Shown here piece by piece: positions 10,401-18,301 of a stretch of DNA of 31,358 nt (position 1 is its first letter; the number at the start of each line of letters is the position of its first letter). The position numbers were made by a program, and so were the translations under genes. The notes beneath the pieces were generated by a model that saw only the letters and a program-made list of their open reading frames with translations, had not been told where the DNA came from and did not search any database. The stretch is from Saccoglossus kowalevskii. Lineage: Eukaryota; Hemichordata; Enteropneusta; Harrimaniidae. The stretch covers positions 439,256 to 470,613 of the forward strand of contig NW_003137824.1 in the NCBI RefSeq assembly GCF_000003605.2, given 5' to 3'.

Positions 10401-12597
10401 TCCAGCACTGTATGATGGGGAAAATACCCCGGAATTCCAATATGGAGAAACAGAATCTGGAAATCTAGACTAGTATGGAAAAAAAAAATTCTGGAAATCC
10501 AGGCAGTTATGGCTACTAAATAAAATATGGCCTAGTTTATCTCACCACATACCGGTTGATAAGGTTGGATTTCCAACACTGTATGACTAAAAAAACTTGG
10601 AATTCTGACTGATAGTTATTACTGAAATTAGATAATGATGGTGGGACGAATGAGCTCATTAACACCGCGAATCAGGACTAGTTTGGATTTCCATTATCAG
10701 ATATAAAATTTTGAACTTGGTAAATTAGCATATGATGAAAGTTATATTTGGAAATCCTACTCTGTATGGTGTCACAAAGGAACTCATCAACACCATAAGT
10801 AGGAACTATAGTTTTGGATTTCCATTACTGTATGGTGAATGGTGATTTGGAAATAAAACTTTGTATGACTTATACACCCATGGAAATTATACCCTGTATG
10901 AAGTAAACACACAAACTCATCAACAGGGGGGTGCAGATATAAACTGGAATGGCCCAATATAACTAGACTACCGGTACTTAAAAGAAACTTACCGTCTCTT
11001 TGAGATGCTCAACAATCAAATTATTCTGTTCTAGATCTGTCTGAAGAGCTTCATTCTGGTTCTCTAGTTCTTTTATTCTCTTCTCCTGGATCGCTTCTTT
11101 CTTCTTCCAGTCCTTTTCATTTTCCTTTGCATTTTGCACCAGTTCTTTGATTTGTTCCAGCTCGCCAGTCAAAGACCGTTCTATGTTTTCTTTTGTGGTC
11201 ACTTTCAACTGTAGACTGTATTTTTCTTGTTCTAAAGCCTACATAAATAGTAGTGAATGTAATAACTAGCAATACACAACTGGAAAATTGAGCGTTTAAC
11301 ACAAAAACTTCTCTGTTAAGTATCTTATTCATTTTATGGCAAGTTTAAATACCGGTAAAGCTTAAAAAAATAAACACTCTTAGATGAAAGAGCTCCACAA
11401 ATGCAGAAGAAAGCAATTCACATTTTGTTTTTTATATCACTTGTCATTCTTTAGATATTCAACTTTTCATCAGTATATATGATGTATTGATTTTTCAGCA
11501 AGGTATTGTGAGTAAAGTATGACATCACAGTTTCTATATCTATACTTATTGTGTATTTGCACTTCTAAGTTCCATTGTTATATTTATATACACCAGTAAT
11601 ATTCACACTGAAAATTTGAACTATCAGTACCGGTAATTCGCATCAGTATTACTCAATTTATCAATGAAAGTACCCACTTTTACCTACAATTCCTTGCAAT
11701 GGAATAAGGTTTATAAATATAGAATAGAATAGAATAATGCTTTATTACATCCTTAATGAAATCTGACATTTCAGTTTTGGTAATTGCTGTATTAAAGCTT
11801 TTTAAAATAAACTACAATTAAACTACACATACAATACAATATTATGCACCCTCATCACTTAAAATATGAACATAACAAAACTATCTTTAGTACATGCCTT
11901 CACTTACATGCTAATTTGATACACGGTTTATAAATTGGTATATACAGAATGTTTAGTTGTCCAGTGAAGCTATAGCACAAAACTAATTAATTAGTGACGT
12001 CAATATTTTGTTTAGAGACTAAAATTTATGTTTATCATATGAGAGGCATCTGATAAAAAGATTACTGTGAAAAACTTTATTTTAGCTGGAATTAATTTTC
12101 ACTGAAAAGACTTTTTGGGTGTTTTGTATGGCATTTATTTTCACTGTTTTTTGACGAATTGAATATAAAGTATAGGAAATCATTCCTTCAGCGTAAATAG
12201 CGAAAATTAATTCCAAGCGAAAAAAAGTATTTCACAGGACATCCCGAATATGAATGTTTGTGCCCTCATGCAAGGAGAAGATTTACCTTCCTAAACATCT
12301 GGCAAATGATCTCCTGTTCTCGGGTCAAACGCCCATAATTAGCCTCCAAATCATGAATCCTCTCACTCATACACATTATGATATAATGAGTGAATTTTCT
12401 CATGATGAGATTTAGTAGTTGTTGTATAGACTTACTTCCACTCTAGACACATGGTCTGTTCGCATAGATTCAAGTCTACTTTCCAAATTCTGGTTATCTT
12501 CCAGCAGTTGTTTACCTAGTTCTGCAGCTTTGTACACATTGGATCTTTCAATCTCTAACTCATTCTTCAACATCTCAATTTTACTTATCTCATCCAT
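1..12597 (-). CDS. SPDL1: Spindly (SPDL1/CCDC99) orthologue, 11 coding exons, C-terminus beyond window edge
   Basis: Spindly links cytoplasmic dynein-dynactin to the RZZ complex at kinetochores and helps silence the spindle checkpoint. Exons joined by GT-AG sites (minus strand): 12597-12436, 12361-12287, 11238-10993, 9266-9141, 5195-5046, 4217-4119, 3646-3536, 2587-2447, 1871-1756, 1292-1105 and 487 to the edge. All joins keep one open frame of about 633 residues. Seen directly: the CC1 box AAELG at residues 24-28, as in BICD-type dynein adaptors; a long coiled coil; SYYNALE ending one exon (residues 247-253); and DLQVQLD, then [12 protein letters not shown], then VDDRR across two exons. These last match the Spindly box, which binds the dynactin pointed end. 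After about residue 470 the chain becomes polar and low in complexity, as the family's tail does. The family's C-terminal farnesylation motif would lie left of position 1. Human Spindly has 605 residues. Family assignment is firm; individual splice edges are inferred. Confidence 0.9.
944..1018. repeat. Imperfect inverted repeat in a Spindly intron
   Basis: TACTCGAGTATAAGCCC (944-960) and GGGCTTATGATCAGGAGTA (1000-1018) are imperfect complements around a 39-nt spacer. Likely a short MITE relic. Confidence 0.45.
1105..1292 (-). CDS. SPDL1: Spindly exon 11: last coiled coil
   Basis: 188 nt entered in phase 2 and left in phase 1. Acceptor TCTCAATAG, donor GGTG|GTAAGT. It codes [18 protein letters not shown] and so on to ELRQKYGEG, equivalent to the GELSIQRMKAL through LKYEPEE part of human Spindly. 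Confidence 0.87.
1756..1871 (-). CDS. SPDL1: Spindly exon 10
   Basis: 116 nt entered in phase 0 and left in phase 2. Acceptor TTCTTTCAG, donor CCAA|GTAAGA. The peptide [12 protein letters not shown] through [12 protein letters not shown] precedes the last helix. The AAG after ACC would read into TAA if unspliced, so the splice is needed. Confidence 0.82.
2447..2587 (-). CDS. SPDL1: Spindly exon 9: second coiled coil
   Basis: 141 nt, 47 codons, phase 0. Acceptor CATCCGTAG, donor GAG|GTGAGT. It codes [17 protein letters not shown] and continues in Gln/Glu/Leu-rich helix to NLEHLE. This corresponds to the LQIATLLQMKGSQ to NLEKF span of human Spindly. Confidence 0.88.
3536..3646 (-). CDS. SPDL1: Spindly exon 8: end of the Spindly box and second coiled coil
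   Basis: 111 nt, 37 codons, phase 0. Acceptor CTCTGTAG, donor AAG|GTTGGT (weaker than its neighbours). It starts [17 protein letters not shown], matching VEDRRAAMERQLISMKV of human Spindly. Confidence 0.9.
4119..4217 (-). CDS. SPDL1: Spindly exon 7: first part of the Spindly box
   Basis: 99 nt, 33 codons, phase 0. Acceptor after a T/A tract (TTATAG), donor GAG|GTATAT. It codes [12 protein letters not shown] and then [12 protein letters not shown], nearly identical to the human segment. The motif continues in the next exon, so the intron splits the Spindly box after FAE. Confidence 0.93.
4218..5045 (-). other. Spindly intron between exons 6 and 7
   Basis: Contains the (TG)n microsatellite. 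Otherwise AT-rich with no recognisable feature. Confidence 0.7.
4374..4478. repeat. (TG)n microsatellite with an internal G run
   Basis: Interrupted TG repeats with a stretch of ten G near 4423. In a Spindly intron. Confidence 0.9.
5046..5195 (-). CDS. SPDL1: Spindly exon 6: coiled coil ending in SYYNALE
   Basis: 150 nt, 50 codons, phase 0. Acceptor TTGTTACAG, donor GAG|GTAAAT. The end, [15 protein letters not shown], matches the conserved SYYNALE just before the Spindly box region in vertebrate Spindly. This is one of the strongest diagnostic stretches. Confidence 0.9.
5373..5445. repeat. Short near-perfect hairpin
   Basis: Arms of 22 nt (5373-5394 and 5424-5445) carry AAGAGCGCCCTCTAT and its complement with about one mismatch, around a 29-nt loop. 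Probably a small MITE or a solo end of one. It lies in the Spindly intron that also holds the acyltransferase gene. Confidence 0.6.
6120..6128. repeat. Left 9-bp target site duplication
   Basis: CTAATTTAT, identical to 6731-6739 on the other side of the inverted-repeat element. Confidence 0.8.
6129..6730. mobile_element. 602-bp non-autonomous Mutator-like (MULE-type) element
   Basis: The ends are exact inverted repeats (CGTTGAGTGGAAACCCCGG at left, its complement at right) and extend inward about 100 bp. They are flanked by a perfect 9-bp target duplication, CTAATTTAT (6120-6128 and 6731-6739). Each long end is built of about 19-bp tandem units containing AACACTAAACC (five at left, four at right, one with a GACTAAACC variant). 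There is no transposase frame inside. A 9-bp duplication with long inverted repeats is the mark of the Mutator superfamily; the family name is inferred from that. Confidence 0.8.
6731..6739. repeat. Right 9-bp target site duplication
   Basis: CTAATTTAT, identical to 6120-6128. Confidence 0.8.
7014..7068 (+). promoter_or_regulatory. Possible TATA box and short 5' exon of the GLYAT-like gene
   Basis: TATAAAG at 7014-7020 sits inside the palindrome CTCTTTATAAAGAG. A strong donor, CAAG|GTATGT, falls at 7068/7069. Together with the acceptor at 7670 this would give a tiny 5' leader exon (about 7044-7068) and a 602-nt intron. Inferred from position and consensus only. Confidence 0.3.
7674..8528 (+). 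CDS. Glycine N-acyltransferase-like protein (GLYAT/GLYATL family)
   Basis: 284 residues, complete. Family members move an acyl group from acyl-CoA to glycine or another amino acid. The first half (about 1-150) resembles the GLYAT N-terminal region. The second half is a GNAT-type fold: [20 protein letters not shown] (204-223), the CoA-binding loop YRRQGFAS (225-232), then [16 protein letters not shown] (255-270), the usual GNAT end where the Asn and the F..KLGY follow the acyl site. The length is close to vertebrate GLYAT (about 295). The start is the first ATG after a splice acceptor (TTTCTCATAG at 7661-7670, then ACA ATG). It lies antisense inside a Spindly intron and carries no intron in its coding region. 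Substrate and organelle cannot be told. It could be a GLYATL3-like form; which paralogue is uncertain. Confidence 0.85.
   Translation: MATKVQFNEVPKLLEVLEKWRPDNYPVYYLVHNCYKNNNKWPCVDIYIDNDNINEMTSIVCYIQDYYEASVANVYFLYSVNNTKLSWLIDQDGVVAWEKGVVYWIAIPESTTEIVENIAKKHRFKFQLEANVYMYTLKNTDKVRKVANQSLPKGFTLSALKKDDAHTLQDLPGWRYGCQPPLEQCQNFIQYMPCLGIYNEDQQLISWARIKEYGDIGVTGTKPHYRRQGFASIITAKLSLQILDAGLSPWIITSEDNHISINFHTKLGYQVTDVKFVYCALTKI
8529..8534 (+). terminator. Poly(A) signal AATAAA directly after the stop codon
   Basis: The TGA stop (8526-8528) is followed at once by AATAAA. Cleavage some 10-30 nt downstream would leave a 3' UTR of only a few tens of bases. No other signal is needed for the gene to end here. 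Confidence 0.55.
9141..9266 (-). CDS. SPDL1: Spindly exon 5: coiled coil
   Basis: 126 nt, 42 codons, phase 0. Acceptor TTACATAG, donor ATG|GTACGT. It codes a Gln/Asn/Glu-rich helix ([17 protein letters not shown]). It lies 5' (on the minus strand) of the 3.9-kb intron that holds the acyltransferase gene. Confidence 0.82.
10347..10955. mobile_element. 609-bp terminal-inverted-repeat element with internal repeats
   Basis: Left end 10347-10392 (GGGCCATTCCAGTATATATC, then GCAT, a C run, TGTTGATGAG) and right end 10916-10955 are inverted repeats that differ mainly in the C-run length (11 versus 6). AAT stands on both sides (10344-10346 and 10956-10958), so a 3-bp duplication is likely. Inside, GGATTTCCA plus ACTGTATGRTG recurs in both orientations (about 10395, 10565, 10684, 10742, 10815). 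There is no coding frame. A 3-bp duplication suggests a PIF/Harbinger-like origin, but this is uncertain. Confidence 0.7.
10993..11238 (-). CDS. SPDL1: Spindly exon 4: coiled coil
   Basis: 246 nt, 82 codons, phase 0 on both sides. Acceptor TATGTAG, donor ACG|GTAAGT. It begins [13 protein letters not shown], which corresponds to the YEQEKYTLQ segment of human Spindly. The rest is rich in Glu, Lys and Gln with heptad-spaced Leu and Ile. Confidence 0.88.
11720..11800 (-). mobile_element. Possible 3' tail of a LINE (CR1/L2-like)
   Basis: Read on the minus strand, this is TTAAGGATGTAATAAAGCAT followed by (ATTCT)n: a poly(A)-type signal and a short simple-repeat tail, a pattern seen at the 3' ends of some animal CR1- and L2-like LINEs. 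The body upstream is too decayed to identify. Confidence 0.35.
12065..12237. mobile_element. Palindromic MITE, copy 1 (Spindly intron)
   Basis: Starts CTGTGAAAAACTTTATTTTA after TA and ends in AAGTATTTCACAG. The body reads GCTGGAATTAATTTTCACTG, then TTTTGTATGGCATTTATTTTCACTG, as in the copy at 23330. The right TA is degraded (GA). Confidence 0.7.
12287..12361 (-). CDS. SPDL1: Spindly exon 3: possible cassette exon adding 25 residues
   Basis: 75 nt, phase 0 at both ends, open, with donor AAG|GTAAAT. The acceptor (GAG before AGG) has a poor pyrimidine tract, and the upstream intron is only 74 nt. The peptide ([16 protein letters not shown]...) is charged and coiled-coil-like. Compared with vertebrate Spindly as I recall it, the flanking exons already align without a gap, so this exon looks like an insertion. 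It may be alternatively spliced, or not an exon at all. Confidence 0.5.
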
Positions 12598-12617
12598 GAT
12601 ATTATGGTTGAAATATG
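12436..12617 (-). CDS. SPDL1: Spindly exon 2: start codon and CC1 box
   Basis: The acceptor follows a run of pyrimidines (CAG at 12620-12618), leaving 20 nt of 5' leader before the ATG at 12597-12595. Coding is 54 codons in phase 0, ending at donor GTAAGT (12435-12430). The frame upstream of this ATG is intronic, so this start is preferred. The peptide contains [17 protein letters not shown], the helical CC1 box that contacts the dynein light intermediate chain in BICD and Spindly adaptors. Confidence 0.85.
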
Positions 12618-14202
12618 CTGGGGTGAAAAAAAAAATGCTATACATTTAAGAATATTACGATTGATCAATACAGTTTCATTTTCACTGTTTGCACAGTTTT
12701 TTTATGAACAAGTAATTCAACACTACGTGAATTATTATTATAACCAGTTGTCTCAATTGGATTTGAATGAAATGCACAATAAATGTGTTATGAAACAGTT
12801 TTTCTGGAACCACTGTATTGACTTGTAAATGTATTACAAAGTTGTAATCCTGTTATATCTTTAACAAGACTATCTGACAAACATTTTACAAGTAATCAGA
12901 TACAGTGTCAACATACTGTGACATAGTGTGCCATAATAATAACTCAAACACCTCCTTCCCATCTAACAACAGTTACAGTTTTGTAGCGTTTGATTTCTCT
13001 GTTGTTGTTTTTAGGCCATGGCTATTTACACACCTTGAACATTTATTGCAGGTTCAGCTCCATTTTTCAAGATGAAGAAAATCAATTCACATCAGCTAGA
13101 CATAATGCACTGCAGTGTAGCTAAATAACACATTTGTTTTTTGTACCAATCACAGTGGTGAACATTGGTTCATCCTAAGTTGATTAATCTTGATAGGCCA
13201 ATTAAAGCACAGATTGAAGCACAGTTTTTCTATCTTTTATCAAACTTTGTTTGATATACTTGCAATGTCTATATAATTTGACTTTTTATAGAATATAGTC
13301 TTTATTTAACTGTCATTCGAAACATGTACACATGTACACGCATTCAAAGTTTGGCTTTGGGTGTGGCAGTTTTGTTCACCATTGCCAATAAGTTGAACAT
13401 GCACTAACTCCATTCTCTGATGTTGCAGTCAATCCTAATCCTAATACATAGATGGTTTGCAAGAGAAACTGATTATTGTGTTTGCTAGCTTCAGATGAGT
13501 CTGGTTATAGACGTGCAGTGTGTTATAAAGAATAAGACACTTTTTTTTGTTATTGACGGTAGTAATAATATTTTATTGACAGAACACTGACACAGAAAGG
13601 TACAGCAGTATAGTCTTTAAAAAAACACTAAAACTAAGACATACAAAATACAAAACGACTAAGAACTATAATGCTATAAAAATAAGAAATTGAGGTTAAA
13701 GGTTAAGTATCTCAGGAGAAAATGACATACTGGAAATTTGGACATTTTGGAGGGTTATTTAGATTAATTTCATTTTTTTTTAAATTTTATAGCATCGTGA
13801 CATCCTAATGACAGACAATATAAAATGAGAGTCTAATAATTTTGTTGTGAGGTATCATAATTCATGGAAGGATATGTACTTTCGACCGTTTGGCCCCTGT
13901 ACGGTAGGTGTTATATTTATTTAACTTGGAACGAATCTGCGGACGAATGTGATTTGGGACGGACCACCATTTTACAAACAGTCACTGTAAATGTGCAATG
14001 CAAAAGGTTGTCGTCAGAACATGGTACCACTGTCCTGGTACCATATACATCGTATCGCTAACATACGCATATCATATGTACTTACATTTTACATTACATT
14101 ACTGACCAAACGGAGCTGTCAAACTAAGTCAACATCGGTTTGAAACAGCCATGCAGTAAAATTGTGGTTGATGAAGTACAAAATAAAAAAACAATAACTT
14201 AC
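12618..14202 (-). other. Probable leader intron of Spindly
   Basis: Runs from the exon-2 acceptor to the putative donor at 14202. AT-rich, with no gene seen on either strand. Confidence 0.4.
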
Positions 14203-14340
14203 ATCAATCCGAGACACAAGGCGTAGATTTCTTGAAAAAAATAAAAACAAAAATGGCGCCGATTCAAATGTTAACCAATCAAACTATCGAAAGATTTTCT
14301 ATTCTTTCCCTACGAGGGCGTATTTCCAGAATCCAAGAAT
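14203..14340 (-). promoter_or_regulatory. SPDL1: Probable 5' untranslated exon and promoter of Spindly (start not fixed)
   Basis: A strong minus-strand donor (GAT|GTAAGT at 14203/14202) could pair with the acceptor at 12618, giving a 1.6-kb leader intron. No ATG occurs in this leader on the minus strand. Just upstream are an 11-nt match to the YY1 consensus (AAAATGGCGCC, plus strand, 14250-14260), a CHR-like TTTGAA (minus, 14268-14263) and a CCAAT box (plus, 14275-14279). The transcription start is not visible, and the left-hand limit given is only a guess. Confidence 0.4.
14250..14279. promoter_or_regulatory. YY1-like / CHR-like / CCAAT cluster
   Basis: Within 30 bp there are AAAATGGCGCC (fits AANATGGCGNC), TTTGAA on the minus strand and CCAAT on the plus strand. 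CHR and CCAAT boxes are typical of G2/M genes in animals, and Spindly acts in mitosis. The match is by eye and the motifs are short. Confidence 0.3.
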
Positions 14341-15309
14341 CGTAACAACGCCCACAGACATCACCTCTGTGATATCCGAGTGTCTAACTTCATTGGACCT
14401 ATAAAAAGAGATCAGACGCTCAATTACATCTATACTTATACTATTTTTTGTACAATGTTCATACAGATCGTGGTTGTGCTAAGCCAACAAGAGGTGTTGC
14501 TGTCTCATAATCTATTTTTTTTTTTTTTACAAATTTGGCCAATGCAATTGTCATTCAGGATTACAAAGTTTCATTATCATTATAAATTTGTTCTCTTCTG
14601 TCAAATTTGTGAAGTCATTTATTTGCTTTCCGGCTTCTTCTACTTCATTATTTAAGCAATGATAACAGATTTTATTTTCTATGGGTAATTTCGCTTCCGA
14701 ATGCCTCCCTAGATCCCTGTTTCGATTTTCAGGTCGTGGTTACTTAAACAGAATTGAGAGATTGACTCTCGTATATCAATATTTGTTAGCAATGTTAAAT
14801 CATTTTTCATTTCAAACATTTTCTTGAATTCTCTGTATGTCCTCGGTTTGTTTTTTCTTGGTTTGTTATTTTTGGTGTTATCTGAATTTATTTATTTCTT
14901 CCAATGAATGATGAATTTTTTCTACTTTTTTGTTAATTGTCGTTGTTTAGTGCTTGTAATTGTAACGTTTGTGTTGATTAATTGCGTTTCATTAATCTTG
15001 TCTAGTTGGGATGTTATTACGCAATGATACCGTTCACTACCGTATACTAGTATTGGTCTAATTAATTTATCAAAGAGGGATAACATTGTTTTTAAATGTA
15101 GATTAAAGGTTTATCGGCAACTTTTTTTCATTGAGAACAATGCTTTTTGCCATTTTCTTTTTAAAGAATTTATTATTGGGAACAATAAAGTATATAAAAC
15201 TACAAATAATAATAATAATATAATAAGTATGCATATATGTATAAAGTGGTAGCGTAACAGAAGTTCGAGGTAGTTCAGTGTGTTTTACTTCTCCCCTTGT
15301 CGAAAAGCA

Positions 15310-15367
<58 letters not shown>

Positions 15368-16254
15368 CTCATCTAGGTATTTGTAATTTTTTTGAACCAT
15401 TTTAATACTTTACAGTTCTTCAATATTCGAACAAGGATACAATTCCCACTCATTTTATAAGCAAGTTGAACATAACAACTGACGGGAAATTTCCAGCCAT
15501 CAGTTTTTAGAAAATCAATTGCAATTTTCTTCAGACATTATCCTAGGCACGCAACCGTGTCCCGGGACACAATCTTTTTGTTTGAGCGTTACATTTAAGA
15601 CTATGCACATAGCGCCATCAACGATATCAGGACGACGTGCTTAGAGAAGGACTCAACAAATACCCAGTGAAGTTTGGGATGCGAACAAAATTATATTTCG
15701 CCTAAATTCTAAATGTTCCATTGGACCGTTTTACAAACTCTGAATGGAAATTTCCAACACATTTTTTTACTCACAGAACTCGTTGGCAACTTCTCAGACC
15801 AGGCTTTCCCCGAGGCTTTCGCAGAAAATTAATTTACAGTGAATTTTATTGAAACGCGCGGGGTTGTTAATGAGATTAATTTTCAGTTTATTTTCTTACT
15901 GGATTAAAGAGACAATAAGAGAAAAAGCCAAATTGGCAGTTTAAACAACAAGAACAATAGTATCCTATTATTCCATGGTGCAATCCTGGGGAGTGAGGAC
16001 TTGATATCAATCACAACAGATAACTGAGTAAAGTTTAATCGGAGTGGACTATTATTATGAAGATGGTTAAGGTGTACATTATGGACTCCGTTTAATACTA
16101 CTGAGCGCTAGAAAATGTACATAGACAACTGGAATGAAAGATGTACAATGAGTATCACGTACTATTCAATGGAAATACGCAGTCTCTCGTCAGGTGGTCA
16201 ATAATCCTCTTTAAACGCACCACATACCATCACGTCCCCGCGCTTTTGCTTATT
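14341..16254. other. Intergenic region between head-to-head genes
   Basis: Contains the (TA)n microsatellite and a perfect 14-bp palindrome GTGTCCCGGGACAC (15557-15570). A TATA-like TATAAAAAG lies at 14400-14408 on the plus strand, with no gene following it. Otherwise AT-rich and featureless. Confidence 0.6.
15311..15366. repeat. (TA)n microsatellite
   Basis: Uninterrupted TA repeats of about 45 bp, followed by TGTATATATA. Intergenic, between the two head-to-head genes. Confidence 0.9.
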
Positions 16255-16365
16255 GTCTCAACTTTATGATGATGTCATTTCCGGCTGCTATAAGTCTGGA
16301 GCACGGAGTCGATCAACCTTCTGTCTGCCTTTGTGTGTGACTGTTTTGAGGAAGAATGCAGAAAT
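16255..16365 (+). promoter_or_regulatory. Probable promoter and 5' untranslated exon of the PRRT-like gene
   Basis: A CRE-like TGATGTCA (16270-16277) abuts an ETS-type TTTCCGG (16278-16284), followed by CTATAAG (16288-16294), a TATA-like box. A strong donor, GAAAT|GTAAGT, is at 16365/16366. A start near 16318 would give a short leader exon joined to the acceptor at 18300-18301. The small ATG before the donor would make only a short upstream reading frame. Confidence 0.45.
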
Positions 16366-17514
16366 GTAAGTTTTTATATGGATTGTATTATGTTTGATAC
16401 CTATACCAGACAGAACGGTTTCATAAATGGTGCCTTGTGTAGGATTTAAATGATTTTTTCCCCGAAATGAAAGTGTCCCAGTTCCGTTTGAATTGTTGTT
16501 ATTGGCGAGTTGGTGAGCGTGGGCGACCGGGTACACAAAGCTGTAAAACAATGAAGACAACGAAGGACTCTAAAGTTTTACAACTTTAGACCACAAATAT
16601 AAATTTCACACCACAGTTTGATTCACGACCCACTGTAACCATTTATCAATGCTACTGGTTTCCGTCTCCCGTTCTGCCACGATGTATTCTTTTATTTTGA
16701 CCGTATCGTACCATACAGTACATGCTTGCTTGTAGTAGCACTTGTCGAAAGATCACTAACTTTTCAGTCTTAGCATGGAGCTATGTTCTTAGCTTCATGC
16801 TTTAGTTTTCGCGTTGTGCATATAAATCCTCTGACTACTTCGTGTGGCAAAACGTTGTTATCAACACACCATCGCCACATAATTTAAGTAGCGACCGCAA
16901 ATACTGTTGACCTCAACTGATTAATGTTATGGTCAGGGTTTGGGATATGTCTTCCCAAAAATTACCCCCCCCCCCTTGTCGTTTATAGTTGGTACTGCAA
17001 TGATGAACAAAAGAGCAAAATCATGCTTATTTTTTTTATTTTTTTATTAATGTTTTACTTTGGCAAATGTGTAAAAAAAAAAAAATCTGGTTACATAAAA
17101 ACGAATTAAACACAAAAAAGTGTGAAAAAAATCAAAAAAATCGACAGATTGCTAAAAATTGATGGAAAGCGGAATTTTAGCTAAATAACTTTGTAGTACC
17201 TGAAAAAATGCATTTCTGCTTAAAATTAAATGGATTTTTTCTAATTAATATTTAATTCAGAACATATTTAAATTGTTGCTAATGATTTTTATAACAGTCT
17301 TTTCTTCAAAATATTAAAAATAATAATAATATATTCCACTATGGAAAATTAAATCTCATAGTTGTTTTTTACATTGACATAAATAGTGTCACTTTTCCTC
17401 TACAATCCCATCCAGTGAGTAAAATTTTAAAAATGTATCTAAAAATTTAAATAAGTTACATACAAATTAATGAAAATATATATATTAAAATAGCGAGGTC
17501 GAGTAACAATTCTT

Positions 17515-17980
17515 TTAATTTAGACACATTCACTTTTCCATTTTAGATGCATTCTTTTTTTCCCATTTTAGACATATTCACTTTCCCATTTTAGACATCA
17601 TGTATTCACTTTCCCATTTTAGACATCGCGTATTCACTATCCTTTTTTAGACTCATTCACTTCCCCATTTTAGACACATTCACTTTCCCATTTCAGACTC
17701 ATTCACTTTTCCATTTTAGACACATTCACTTTCTCTTCTTAAACGTATTCACTGTTTCATTTTGGAGATTTACTGTTCCATTATAGATGTAATATTTTTT
17801 TCCATTTTAGACAATTCACTTTCCCATTTTAGACGCATTCACTTTCTCTTATTAGCCATATTCACTGTTTGATTTTAGAGATTTACTGTCCCATTTTAGA
17901 TGCAATATTTTTTTTCCTTTTTAGACAGTTTACTTTTACCCATTTATACACATTTATTTTCCTATTTTAGTCTTATTCAG
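17515..17980 (+). repeat. Tandem array of about 26-bp units ending in TTTTAG
   Basis: About 20 diverged copies of a unit near CACTTTCCCATTTTAGACAY. A higher-order unit of about 113 bp is duplicated: the copies near 17726 and 17838 both contain CTTTCTCTT, then CACTGTTT, then GAGATTTACTG. The array is in the leader intron of the PRRT-like gene, in sense orientation. Confidence 0.75.
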
Positions 17981-18139
17981 AAGCAATTACTTGGATAACC
18001 TACCAGATTGCCTTTAGTGTGCTTCAATAATAAAAATTCTTTATAATATTCCTTAGGTTTATCAAATTATGACATGCGCCATATAGATTTTGTGTAATTT
18101 GCGCATGCTACTTTAAAATCAATTGCTAAATTTTTACTT

Positions 18140-18157
18140 GCCCCCCCCCCCCCCCCC
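18140..18157. repeat. Poly-C run
   Basis: About 17 C in a row in the leader intron of the PRRT-like gene. Such runs assemble poorly and the true length may differ. Confidence 0.8.
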
Positions 18158-18301
18158 TTGCTGTAAGTAGGGTCACAGTTTGCCACATGTGGTTTTTAAC
18201 ATTTTGGGCTGAGTGAATAAATTGGTTAGGAATGTTAACCACAGGAAATCAATTCAATGTACTCATTGATGTTCATTCTTTGTTTTGTTTAATCTATTTA
18301 G

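Larger units (their letters stand above)
9267..12286 (-). other. Spindly introns between exons 3 and 5
   Basis: Intron 9267-10992 carries the 609-bp inverted-repeat element. Intron 11239-12286 carries the LINE-like tail and MITE copy 1. The remaining parts (9267-10343, 11240-11720) show no coding signal. The octamer TACCGGTA recurs around 10972, 11352 and 11628. Confidence 0.65.
16366..18301 (+). other. Leader intron of the PRRT-like gene
   Basis: Donor GTAAGT at 16366 and acceptor TTAATCTATTTAG ending at 18301, after a T-rich tract. The intron is very AT-rich from about 17020 to 17500, then carries the TTTTAG tandem array (17515-17980) and a run of C at about 18140. No coding region is seen. 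The pairing of donor and acceptor is inferred. Confidence 0.5.

Noticed and set aside
13864..14061. 65-codon plus-strand frame near the Spindly leader
   Set aside because: No splice or domain support; antisense to the probable Spindly leader intron.
14400..14408. TATAAAAAG on the plus strand
   Set aside because: No plus-strand gene follows within reach; probably chance in AT-rich DNA.
15103..15372. Frame coding Ile-Tyr repeats
   Set aside because: Translation of the TA microsatellite; the same applies to the frame at 30592-30843.
17515..17980. Possible CRISPR-like array
   Set aside because: Repeats are contiguous and diverged without unique spacers, in an animal intron.
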